A stretch of DNA of 64,000 bases from Sphingobacterium pedocola (GTDB taxonomy: Bacteria > Bacteroidota > Bacteroidia > Sphingobacteriales > Sphingobacteriaceae), in contig NZ_MU158692.1 in assembly GCF_015209965.1 (NCBI RefSeq), forward strand, positions 231,311-295,310, given 5' to 3'. How positions within the stretch are numbered: position 1 is the first letter of the stretch; each line of letters opens with the position of its first letter. This document shows, one piece after another, positions 34,309-42,241 of the stretch. A program made the translations under genes and the position numbers. The notes beneath the pieces are model-generated. The model searched no databases and was not told the origin of the DNA. It saw only the letters and a list, made by a program, of their open reading frames with translations.

Positions 34309-35313
34309 TTACCGAGGAATCTCTACACTTTCAATGATCTGACGGACAATATATTCCGCGGAAAATCCCTCCATCTCCTTCTCCGGCGTGAGCTGTACGC
34401 GATGTCCAAGCACAGCGGGTGCTACATACTTCACGTCATCAGGCGTGATAAAATCGCGCCCCTGTAACGCTGCAAAAGCCTTAGAAGATTCCAAAATAGC
34501 AATAGATGCCCTAGGAGACGCACCTAAAGTTAAGTTCTGATCTACACGTGTTTGTTGTATCGTTTGCGCGATATATTGGAGAATGTCTTCATGCACATAA
34601 ATCAATTTTACCAGATGCTGGAAATGAATAAGCTCATCAATCGAAAGTACCGGCTGTACAAGATCTTCTTTATTTTTTGTCTTCTGCGCGTGGTGCTCCC
34701 TTAATATTACGAGCTCCTGTTCATATGCCGGGTAATGTACATCAATTTTAAATAAAAACCGATCCAATTGAGCTTCCGGCAACCGGTAAGTCCCTTCGTG
34801 CTCAATTGGATTTTGTGTAGCAAAAACAAGAAAAGGTGGAGTCAAAAGATAGGTATGTCCATCCACTGTGACCTGATTTTCGCTCATGCATTCAAATAAC
34901 GCCGACTGTGTCTTAGCAGGAGCCCTGTTAATTTCGTCGATAAGTACAATATTCCCGAAAATAGGACCTTTCTTAAATTCGAATTCATTTGTCTTCAAGT
35001 CTAAAATCGCAGACCCGGTAACATCGGAAGGCATCAAGTCGGGTGTAAATTGGATGCGTTTAAATTCACTGCTAATTGTTTTCGCAATCAGTTTGGCGAT
35101 GAGTGTTTTGGCCACTCCAGGCAAACCTTCTATTAACGAATGTCCTCCGGCAAGAATAGAAACCAACAACATATTGATCACCTTGTCCTGTCCGATAATC
35201 ACCTTCTTCACTTCTCGGCGTACTTCGTCAAATTTGGACTGCAACAGCGCTACATCTATTCGATTCTCGAAAGCTGGTGTATATTTCTCCGGTATATTTT
35301 CTAATTCGTTCAT
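34309..35313 (-). CDS. MoxR family AAA+ ATPase
   Basis: 334 residues. Walker A GLPGVAKT (63-70), Walker B LIDEINR (about 124-130, Asp126/Glu127), and ATQNPIEHEGTYRLPEAQLDRFLFK sensor/arginine-finger region are intact. MoxR ATPases are thought to insert metals or remodel vWA-domain partners, here presumably the DUF58 protein directly downstream. Its ATG overlaps the stop of the DUF4350 gene by ATGA, so translation is probably coupled. Confidence 0.93.
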   Translation of the reverse strand: MNELENIPEKYTPAFENRIDVALLQSKFDEVRREVKKVIIGQDKVINMLLVSILAGGHSLIEGLPGVAKTLIAKLIAKTISSEFKRIQFTPDLMPSDVTGSAILDLKTNEFEFKKGPIFGNIVLIDEINRAPAKTQSALFECMSENQVTVDGHTYLLTPPFLVFATQNPIEHEGTYRLPEAQLDRFLFKIDVHYPAYEQELVILREHHAQKTKNKEDLVQPVLSIDELIHFQHLVKLIYVHEDILQYIAQTIQQTRVDQNLTLGASPRASIAILESSKAFAALQGRDFITPDDVKYVAPAVLGHRVQLTPEKEMEGFSAEYIVRQIIESVEIPR

Positions 35314-36509
35314 ATGATATTCGCTTTACTTTTAAAGTTTTCTATAATGTAGTTAATCAATTTAACATCTTCCACGGTAAAAGTTTCCCGACGCCTATAT
35401 TGATCGATATGTGTTAGCAAAGATTGTGTTTCCGCTATCTCCACTCCTGATTTACGTGAAAGCTGTCTAATGAACTCCGGGTTCATCAGCTCCAATGTTT
35501 CCAACTGATAGCTGTTCCGAATTGCATACAGAAAGTAATCAATCTTTTTGAGAACAATATTTCCGGGCTTTCCATTTTCATAATATAGTGTGCCGATGGT
35601 CTTGGCAAAGTCTCTTGAAAGATTCGGTTCTGGCCTGAAAATCTTTACAGCGCGTTGTTCGCGCTTGCTTTTAAAAATCAGCAGCAATAGTAATCCTACC
35701 AATAATAGATACCATGCCTGTCGAAAACCGGATTGAGAGAGTACGACACGAAGTGGCGACCGCGACACGCTGCTATCGTAATAGTTGTCGATCCAGCGTA
35801 TATTTTTATGGGTGACCACCTGTAACGCTTTACTCGAATAGTGGTAACCTGATTCGGTCAACATATTATAATTCGTAAATACCGAAGGAGAAGTATGCAA
35901 AAAGAAGTATCCTTTACCAAAGGATACTTTAATAAAATTAGGCATCACCCTGCCCCGCGCGTGCAAATTCCCCAGAATAGTACAGTTCTTACTGTTCAAC
36001 TTAGTGAATACCGTAAAATCCGTTACTTTTTCCAATCGGATGCGTGCCGTATCACCCGCCAATGAATACATTACATTTTTATCCGAAGGAAAAAAAATCG
36101 AGTAACGCAACTCTTCCTGAGCTACTCCCAATGTATCCAATAGCCATTCGTCAACATACAGCGTAGAGATAAATGCTTCACCGCCCCCATGCACAAATTT
36201 TAAGAGCGGCTCCATCTTCGTATCACCATAAGTACCGTAATCAAGAATATCGATTAACGCAGTATTATACGCTTTGAGGCTGTCAAGTCGTTCAATCTCT
36301 TCGTAAGTGGCATCTTCAGTATCATTGATTTTCCTTTCAGCGCCAAAAATAGACGACAGTTCCTGATGTAGCACATACAATCCAAACGGTACTTTGTCGC
36401 GCTGATCGAAGGTTGGCGTCCAATTTATCGGTCGTCTTGTTCCAGCATCAATGAGCGCTATTCCTCCCAATACAATAATAATAAAGGCAATAATTATCCC
36501 CTTGTTCAT
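35310..36509 (-). CDS. DUF4350 domain membrane protein
   Basis: 399 residues using the ATG at 36507-36509 (MNKGIIIAFIIIVLGG), which overlaps the preceding stop; a longer reading frame from 36590 would run through the upstream gene. A helix at the N-terminus, a large extracytoplasmic region and a second helix (about 265-282, FRQAWYLLLVGLLLLLIF) are visible, with a cytoplasmic tail. The NWTPTFDQRDKVPFGLYVL start fits DUF4350. Role unknown. Confidence 0.82.
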   Translation of the reverse strand: MNKGIIIAFIIIVLGGIALIDAGTRRPINWTPTFDQRDKVPFGLYVLHQELSSIFGAERKINDTEDATYEEIERLDSLKAYNTALIDILDYGTYGDTKMEPLLKFVHGGGEAFISTLYVDEWLLDTLGVAQEELRYSIFFPSDKNVMYSLAGDTARIRLEKVTDFTVFTKLNSKNCTILGNLHARGRVMPNFIKVSFGKGYFFLHTSPSVFTNYNMLTESGYHYSSKALQVVTHKNIRWIDNYYDSSVSRSPLRVVLSQSGFRQAWYLLLVGLLLLLIFKSKREQRAVKIFRPEPNLSRDFAKTIGTLYYENGKPGNIVLKKIDYFLYAIRNSYQLETLELMNPEFIRQLSRKSGVEIAETQSLLTHIDQYRRRETFTVEDVKLINYIIENFKSKANII

Positions 36510-37291
36510 GCCCACCTCTTTTGAAATTGTTGAAATATCTGCACATAATGCTCGTACTCTTTTTCCCCGATCGGAAATTCTCCGAACCAAACATGGTCAA
36601 AGATCGCAACACACGCTCGAAACTCCCTTTTCAATTCCGCATTATCTATTTCTTCCTGCAACTCCATATTCGTCTTGGTATGCTTCCAATCGATAACACC
36701 TTTTCGCGAGAGTATTTGAATATTGAGTAGTTGTTGGTATCGAATGGCCAACGGGAAATTTCCATTTTTTAATGCATCATGAATATAATCCTGCACATTA
36801 ATATGCATTAAGTTCCGCTCGACAAACTGGACTTGCTTCCCGTCGCCAACTTCTTCATCCTCCAAATAGGCGATCAATTTATTTTTATTGAAGATGAGCT
36901 TATACATCAAAAATAAAAATATTACAGCACCTATCGCACCCAGTATATAAAAAAAGGTCCTGTTGACAGTGGTTTTAGATTTCGGGAATAAATCTTCCAA
37001 CAACTTTACAACACGATTCCAGATCGTATCTATAAAGGTCATCTTCTGTGCTACGCTCTCAGAATACACAAAATCTTCTTCCTGATATTTAGCAATCAAT
37101 TGTTCAAAGGTTTGTGTATTCGTATTCGCCAAATAAGGCGCAGACGGTATGGAATCGTAATATCTGCTTCGCCAATACTCGCGTACCTCTACCGTATCGG
37201 CAGATTCGTCATCTTCGAGAATCTCAAACTGTTGAGAAAAAGACTGGAAATGGGTTAAACAGAGCAACAGCAACAGCAATAATCTATCCAT
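36506..37291 (-). CDS. DUF4129 domain membrane protein
   Basis: 261 residues from the ATG at 37289-37291, MDRLLLLLLLCL being a signal peptide. A periplasmic stretch, one helix (about 112-132) and a C-terminal cytoplasmic DUF4129 region (about 170-261: NGNFPLAIRYQQLLNIQILSRKG...FDHVWFGEFPI) follow. The start overlaps the upstream stop by 8 bases, and the gene ends in an ATGA overlap with DUF4350. Function unknown. Confidence 0.82.
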   Translation of the reverse strand: MDRLLLLLLLCLTHFQSFSQQFEILEDDESADTVEVREYWRSRYYDSIPSAPYLANTNTQTFEQLIAKYQEEDFVYSESVAQKMTFIDTIWNRVVKLLEDLFPKSKTTVNRTFFYILGAIGAVIFLFLMYKLIFNKNKLIAYLEDEEVGDGKQVQFVERNLMHINVQDYIHDALKNGNFPLAIRYQQLLNIQILSRKGVIDWKHTKTNMELQEEIDNAELKREFRACVAIFDHVWFGEFPIGEKEYEHYVQIFQQFQKRWA

Positions 37292-38180
37292 GATTACTCC
37301 TTCCGATTTTAGAAATTTTCTCAAAGATATCCTCTCCATACTTCAGCTCTTTCGCTGTCTCATAAATGATTCCGTAGCTCATAACTGCTAGCATGGCATA
37401 TACAATACTAAATAGCGTCAACAAGCTTCCTCCACATGACACCAGTATTCTACCATAGAATGTATTAAAAAAATCGGAATTAAATTCCAGTGAATTATAA
37501 GCAATCAAACCAATAAGAAGAGAAGGGATCAGGACGACTAAGCTGAGCAACGATTGGAACAAAAAGCTCACCACATAAGACGCTATTCCGTATTCAAAAA
37601 CCCTCTTTCTTAACGCCGAAAAAGATGACAGGAAACAATCTGTTAAATCGTCGTATCCCTCTCTATAGAGTAAAAACGCACAAAAGTACCACAAGCCGAT
37701 CATCGCGTAAAATATACCCAATCCTACAGATCCTACCAATGGAATAAAGACACTTAAAAAAGTTACGATTCCGATCGGAATAACAGCAATAATGGAGACA
37801 ATAAATGCCGCAGATAAAAACCGTATGTACTTTGCTATATTTTCTTTAAAATTTCTCCACACATCCCTTTCGTCAAATTCGAGTGTACGCGTATCGCGGA
37901 TCAATAGAAAGTACTCTATTGCAAATCCAAAAGCGACCAGCGCCGTAATCGAAAGTATGATAAACGCAAATCCAATATTAAAAAACAGATCAACAGAGAA
38001 TTCCGCAGATAGATTGTATTTCGTAGAAATATAATAGGAAACCAATACCATGAGACAAACAGGGACGAATAAAAGCCGAATCATTACTTTAGCACAGTGC
38101 CCCAAAATAATTTTAAGCAGATTAATGAAATCTTGAACAAACTCTCCGAGCTTGCGTTCCCGTTTAAATTCAAAATCCAT
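37284..38180 (-). CDS. polytopic membrane protein of the MoxR/SpoIIM module
   Basis: 298 residues from the ATG at 38178-38180, which shares a base with the preceding TAA (TAATG); an alternative ATG is three codons upstream. Six or so hydrophobic helices. I recognise no named family. Encoded between the SpoIIM-like and DUF4129 genes with overlaps on both sides, so it is likely a subunit of the same membrane assembly. Confidence 0.75.
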   Translation of the reverse strand: MDFEFKRERKLGEFVQDFINLLKIILGHCAKVMIRLLFVPVCLMVLVSYYISTKYNLSAEFSVDLFFNIGFAFIILSITALVAFGFAIEYFLLIRDTRTLEFDERDVWRNFKENIAKYIRFLSAAFIVSIIAVIPIGIVTFLSVFIPLVGSVGLGIFYAMIGLWYFCAFLLYREGYDDLTDCFLSSFSALRKRVFEYGIASYVVSFLFQSLLSLVVLIPSLLIGLIAYNSLEFNSDFFNTFYGRILVSCGGSLLTLFSIVYAMLAVMSYGIIYETAKELKYGEDIFEKISKIGRSNHG

Positions 38181-39142
38181 TAAATCCATTCGTGTTTTTT
38201 TGCCATTTGCCTCGGTTTGATAATATAAGTATATACGATCGCCAACAGCGATAAGGTGATAATGAAGATGCTTAGCCACACCGAAACCTGGTAATATCGC
38301 GTCACGAAGCCCTCTAAAGTCCCAGCAACTATGAAAAAAGGAATCGTGCTAATCAACACCTTAGCCGCTCGTTTGGTCGTTCTTTTGAACGAGTCTAACC
38401 GCGTATATGATTTCGGAAACAAAATACTGTTTCCTATCGCTAGTCCACAGCCACCTGCGACGACGATAACAGACAGTTCTATCGTGCCATGTATCCAGAT
38501 AGCGGTCAATGCTTCCTGGAACACACCATATTTATAAAATAAATAATGGAACGACCCAACCATTATTCCATTGCTAAAAAGAATAAAGCCCGTTCCTATG
38601 CTTAGAAAAATACCGTAGATAAAAGCTAAGAATGCTACTTTAATATTATTGATGGTGATAAAAAGTGCACCCCCAAAGCTATCGCCCTGTTGATATACGG
38701 CAGCAGGGTTACCCGCTTTTATATTGTCGATAGTCATATTAACATAGGTATCTCCCATTATCAAACGAACAAAATGCTCGTCGTACCGGGATGAAACAAA
38801 TCCTATCGTATTCGCTAACAAGAAGAGCAACAATGAATAGATCATCGGTCGCCGAATTTGCCAAATTGCTTCGTATATTTCGTATTGAAAGAAATGAGCT
38901 AGTTTATTATTGGAGGATTTTTGATCCTTATAAATGATTTGGTGCGAACGAATTGCCAACTCATTCAAATATATATTGGTCTTACTTTTCGGATAAAATG
39001 TTTGTGCATACGCTAGGTCATTGGTGAGTTCAATATAATTTGTTGCAAGAATATCGGGATCAACCTCAGATTTATTTGCCAAATTATTCTCAATTGACAC
39101 CCATTTTTCTTTATTTCGTTCGATAAAGGATGCTTCCCGCAT
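38180..39142 (-). CDS. SpoIIM-like (DUF95) membrane protein
   Basis: 320 residues, first gene of the six-gene operon. An N-terminal soluble segment is followed by about five helices from residue 95. GNSILFPKSYTR and the IWIHGTIELSVIVVAGGCGLAIG segment match the stage II sporulation protein M/DUF95 family, which outside sporulating Firmicutes commonly sits beside RDD and MoxR genes. No sporulation is implied. It diverges from the RDD gene. Confidence 0.88.
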   Translation of the reverse strand: MREASFIERNKEKWVSIENNLANKSEVDPDILATNYIELTNDLAYAQTFYPKSKTNIYLNELAIRSHQIIYKDQKSSNNKLAHFFQYEIYEAIWQIRRPMIYSLLLFLLANTIGFVSSRYDEHFVRLIMGDTYVNMTIDNIKAGNPAAVYQQGDSFGGALFITINNIKVAFLAFIYGIFLSIGTGFILFSNGIMVGSFHYLFYKYGVFQEALTAIWIHGTIELSVIVVAGGCGLAIGNSILFPKSYTRLDSFKRTTKRAAKVLISTIPFFIVAGTLEGFVTRYYQVSVWLSIFIITLSLLAIVYTYIIKPRQMAKKHEWI

Positions 39143-39164
39143 AATTTAAATTTAAGTACCTATT

Positions 39165-39195
39165 CAAACTTAGATAAAATGCTTTGCATTTACAA
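39165..39195 (-). promoter_or_regulatory. SpoIIM-MoxR operon promoter
   Basis: Minus strand: TTG (39195-39193), 20-base spacer, TAAGTTTG (39172-39165), a full consensus match. The spacer contains AATGC-AAA-GCATT (39178-39190), and the segment differs from the nuo promoter at only a couple of positions over 39165-39193. Confidence 0.65.
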
Positions 39196-39196
39196 G

Positions 39197-39227
39197 TTGC
39201 ATATAAAAGCTAATTTAGCTAAGTTTA
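39197..39227 (+). promoter_or_regulatory. divergent RDD promoter
   Basis: TTG (39197-39199), 20-base spacer, TAAGTTTA (39220-39227), one mismatch to consensus and six bases before the RDD ATG. It lies back to back with the SpoIIM promoter. Confidence 0.45.
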
Positions 39228-39233
39228 TGTGAT

Positions 39234-39962
39234 ATGAACAAGCTGTACATTAACACCCCACAAAACGTAAAATTTGAATACAAATTAGCTTCCTTGGGGG
39301 CGAGGGTGCTGGCTTTTGCTGTTGATTATGGTATTATCATGGCGTATTTTATATTTACATTCCTTCTGCTTACTTTCTCCGGACTTCGTGACAGCAAAGA
39401 CAATTGGCTGATAATGGGTATCGTATCCTTATCCTCTCTTCCGGCTATTTTTTACACACTCATTCTGGAAACGGCTATGGAAGGCCAGACCGTGGGTAAG
39501 CGCCTAATGAAGGTAAAAGTCGTAAAGATTGATGGAACACGCGCCACGTTCTATCAATATTTTATCCGTTGGATCAGCAATACTGTTGATATCTTCTTTA
39601 GTATGGGCGGATTAGGAATACTCAGCATCATTCTCACGAAGAATAGCCAACGACTTGGCGACTTAGCCGCTGATACGACTGTAATTAGTGTTAAAGAAGA
39701 TTTAAACTTACAGGTAACGCTGTTTGAAGAGCTAACAGCGGAACACCGGGTCACCTACCCAGAGGTAGTCAGGCTAACAGACCAGGATGTCAACCAGATC
39801 AAAGATATTTTTGAAACCGCAAAAAGTCGAAAAAACTACAGTATTGTTTTAGCACTTGCTACACGTGTTGAGATCCTGTTGGGTATAAAATCACAGCTTG
39901 CGCCCGAAGATTTTATACCACTTGTTATACAAGATCACTATTACATATATAGAGACAAATAA
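39234..39962 (+). CDS. RDD family membrane protein
   Basis: 242 residues. The RDD domain spans about 14-150: LASLGARVLAFAVDYGIIMAYF (helix 1), LPAIFYTLILETAMEGQTVGKRLMKVKVV and QRLGDLAADTTVISV. A C-terminal cytoplasmic tail of about 85 residues follows. RDD proteins are poorly understood; some are ion antiporters. The divergent position next to the SpoIIM-MoxR operon is a recurring arrangement and suggests a common function. Confidence 0.88.
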   Translation: MNKLYINTPQNVKFEYKLASLGARVLAFAVDYGIIMAYFIFTFLLLTFSGLRDSKDNWLIMGIVSLSSLPAIFYTLILETAMEGQTVGKRLMKVKVVKIDGTRATFYQYFIRWISNTVDIFFSMGGLGILSIILTKNSQRLGDLAADTTVISVKEDLNLQVTLFEELTAEHRVTYPEVVRLTDQDVNQIKDIFETAKSRKNYSIVLALATRVEILLGIKSQLAPEDFIPLVIQDHYYIYRDK

Positions 39963-39971
39963 CCTAATCTA

Positions 39972-40862
39972 TTATAAAGAGGTCGACGCCGACGATGTCT
40001 GCACCTGTCTATCTACTTTCTTTACCAATCCCTGTAGTACGTTACCCGGACCAACTTCTACAAAAGCTTCCGCTCCATCTGTCAACATATGCTGAACAGT
40101 TTGTGTCCATCGTACTGCCCCGGTCAGTTGAGCGATCAAATTAGCTTTTATCTGTGCCGGATCTGTATATGGCTTAGCATCTACATTTTGATAAATTGGG
40201 CAAGCAGGCGCTTTGATTTCTGTACCTTCAATTGCAGCCTGCAACTCGACTTTCGCTGGCTCCATTAAAGGAGAGTGGAAAGCACCACCGACATTTAATT
40301 TCAAGGCCCTCTTGGCACCAGCCTCTGTCAATAATGCACAAGCCTTGTCAACACCAGCTATTGATCCCGAAATTACCAGCTGTCCCGGACAATTATAATT
40401 CGCTGCTACAACGATATCTTCAATCTGCGCGCAGATCTTTTCTACCGTCTCATCGTCTAGGCCTAATATTGCCGCCATGGTCGAAGGTTCTAACTCACAT
40501 GCTTTCTGCATCGCATTAGCACGTTTCGACACTAGTTTTAGGCCATCCTCGAAAGACAATGCACCTGCAGCGACCAATGCAGAGAACTCTCCTAATGAGT
40601 GTCCTGCCACCATTGAAGGTTTGAAAGACGCTCCCAGAGCTTTGGCCAGGATAACCGAATGTAAAAATATCGCGGGCTGTGTAACATTAGTCTGCTTCAG
40701 GTCCTCATCAGTACCACTAAACATGATATCCGTAATGCGAAATCCTAATATTCCATTCGCTTGCTCAAATAAAGCTTTTGATTCTTCGTTCGAAGTGTAT
40801 AGGTCTTGCCCCATCCCTACAAACTGAGCACCTTGACCTGGAAAAATATATGCTGTTTTCAT
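39972..40862 (-). CDS. fabD: malonyl CoA-acyl carrier protein transacylase
   Basis: Loads malonyl groups onto acyl carrier protein for fatty acid synthesis. 296 residues. FPGQGAQFVGMG at 7-18, the nucleophile motif GHSLGE (Ser89), and the GGAFHSPLMEPA histidine loop are present. A short Ser/Thr-rich tail ends the protein. Converges on the RDD gene with only 9 bases between stops. A TAATTTTG -7-like box occurs at 40887-40880. Confidence 0.96.
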   Translation of the reverse strand: MKTAYIFPGQGAQFVGMGQDLYTSNEESKALFEQANGILGFRITDIMFSGTDEDLKQTNVTQPAIFLHSVILAKALGASFKPSMVAGHSLGEFSALVAAGALSFEDGLKLVSKRANAMQKACELEPSTMAAILGLDDETVEKICAQIEDIVVAANYNCPGQLVISGSIAGVDKACALLTEAGAKRALKLNVGGAFHSPLMEPAKVELQAAIEGTEIKAPACPIYQNVDAKPYTDPAQIKANLIAQLTGAVRWTQTVQHMLTDGAEAFVEVGPGNVLQGLVKKVDRQVQTSSASTSL

Positions 40863-40916
40863 CCAAAAAATTAAAAAGTCAAAATTAAAAAATAAAAGTC
40901 ATAACGGTGCAATCTA

Positions 40917-42149
40917 TCAATCTTCAGGTACAAAAGCCAGAGATACCATCGTTGACTCGTCTAAAAACTCTTGCGATAGGGCCAGAATATCCGCTGCGCG
41001 CACTTCATCTATCTTTAGAAATACCTCTTCAAGCGATATAACCCTATTGTAGTCGATCATGTTTTTCGCCTCCGCAATGATCATACTCATGCGATTTTCT
41101 TCGGCCAGCGCGATCTGTCCTTTAAACTTATGCTTGGCACGTTGCAACTGGTAGGGCGAGATGGGTTGACTTTTCAGGGTATCAAGTTCTTTTTTAACCA
41201 AACGTACGGCCTTATTTAATTTCTCCTCATCTGTACCCAGATAAATACTAAAATTACCGGCATCACTATAAAGCGTTAAATTTGATTCAATGGTGTAGGC
41301 AATGCCGTGCTTTTCACGAATTCCCAGATTCAAGATCGAACTCATTCCGATACCGCCAAGCATATTGTTGAGCAATAACATGGCCGTCTTGCGGTCGTCG
41401 TAAATGCCGAACGTCTGCTTACCAAGCATATAATGAGCCTGATTAATTGGTTTATGCACAATGATCGTATTCGATTCGCTCCTCCCAACCAGATCATTTT
41501 TCTTGGCCGGTACGTTTCTCGTAATTTTACCAAATATTTTGTTGGCGACGCGCTCCATTTGCGTTTTGGTATAACGACCTGCTACCGCGATGATTATTTC
41601 CTCGGTATCGTAATTGGAAAGCATGAAATCATAGACGTCCTTTTTGGCAATGGCCTTCAGATCTGATTCCAATCCCAAGATATTATGCCCTAAACCAGAG
41701 TTTGCAAAAAGTAGATCTTCGAAATCGTCCATAATAGACTCTTCCGGGCTATCCAGGTAAGAGGCTATTTCATCCAATATCACGCTTTTTTCTTTTTCCA
41801 TTTCATGTTCGGGAAAAGTGGAATGGAAAAGTACGTCTTCAAATAAATCTAACGCTCTCTCCAAATAGGGATTCAAAAACGATGCATGGATGCAGGTATA
41901 TTCTTTGGTCGTATACGCATTCAGATCACCGCCTACCTGTTCCAAACGATTTAAGATCTGATTGGTAGAACGCCGTTCTGTACGTTTAAACAATAAATGT
42001 TCAATAAAATGGGCAACACCATACTTTCCCTCCAATTCATGACGCGACCCCGCATTCACGATCATACACGTGTGGGTAATCGAAGAATCTTGTTGGTGTA
42101 ATAATATGCGTATTCCGTTATCCAATCGGATAAGATTTAATTCCTGCAT
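40917..42149 (-). CDS. M16 family zinc metallopeptidase (processing-peptidase-like)
   Basis: 410 residues. The inverted zinc motif HFIEH (His47, Glu50, His51) and the downstream EKEKSVILDEI glutamates mark an active M16 subunit. The C-terminal half has the usual non-catalytic M16 lobe. No signal peptide is visible, so it probably acts in the cytoplasm. Located 54 bases upstream of fabD on the same strand. Confidence 0.93.
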   Translation of the reverse strand: MQELNLIRLDNGIRILLHQQDSSITHTCMIVNAGSRHELEGKYGVAHFIEHLLFKRTERRSTNQILNRLEQVGGDLNAYTTKEYTCIHASFLNPYLERALDLFEDVLFHSTFPEHEMEKEKSVILDEIASYLDSPEESIMDDFEDLLFANSGLGHNILGLESDLKAIAKKDVYDFMLSNYDTEEIIIAVAGRYTKTQMERVANKIFGKITRNVPAKKNDLVGRSESNTIIVHKPINQAHYMLGKQTFGIYDDRKTAMLLLNNMLGGIGMSSILNLGIREKHGIAYTIESNLTLYSDAGNFSIYLGTDEEKLNKAVRLVKKELDTLKSQPISPYQLQRAKHKFKGQIALAEENRMSMIIAEAKNMIDYNRVISLEEVFLKIDEVRAADILALSQEFLDESTMVSLAFVPED

Positions 42150-42196
42150 GGAAAAATGAAATTAAAATGTTCGCAAAGCTACGTAATTAAATACAA

Positions 42197-42222
42197 AACG
42201 GCCGAAGTATCCTTCGGCCGTT
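42197..42222 (-). terminator. terminator of the outer-membrane barrel gene
   Basis: An 11-bp perfect stem (42197-42207 with 42212-42222) and 4-base loop containing CGGCCGAAG; on the minus strand it is followed by TTTTGTATTT. It ends the two-gene transcript from 45809. Confidence 0.85.
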
Positions 42223-42241
42223 CGTGCTATTGCAAGCATAA

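Noticed and set aside
35310..36590. Longer DUF4350 gene starting at 36590
   Set aside because: The extra 27 codons lie inside the DUF4129 gene; the ATG at 36507-36509 forms the ATGA overlap seen elsewhere in the operon and starts a membrane helix.
38180..39142. Evidence for sporulation
   Set aside because: SpoIIM-like/DUF95 proteins are widespread in non-sporulating bacteria and no other sporulation gene is present.
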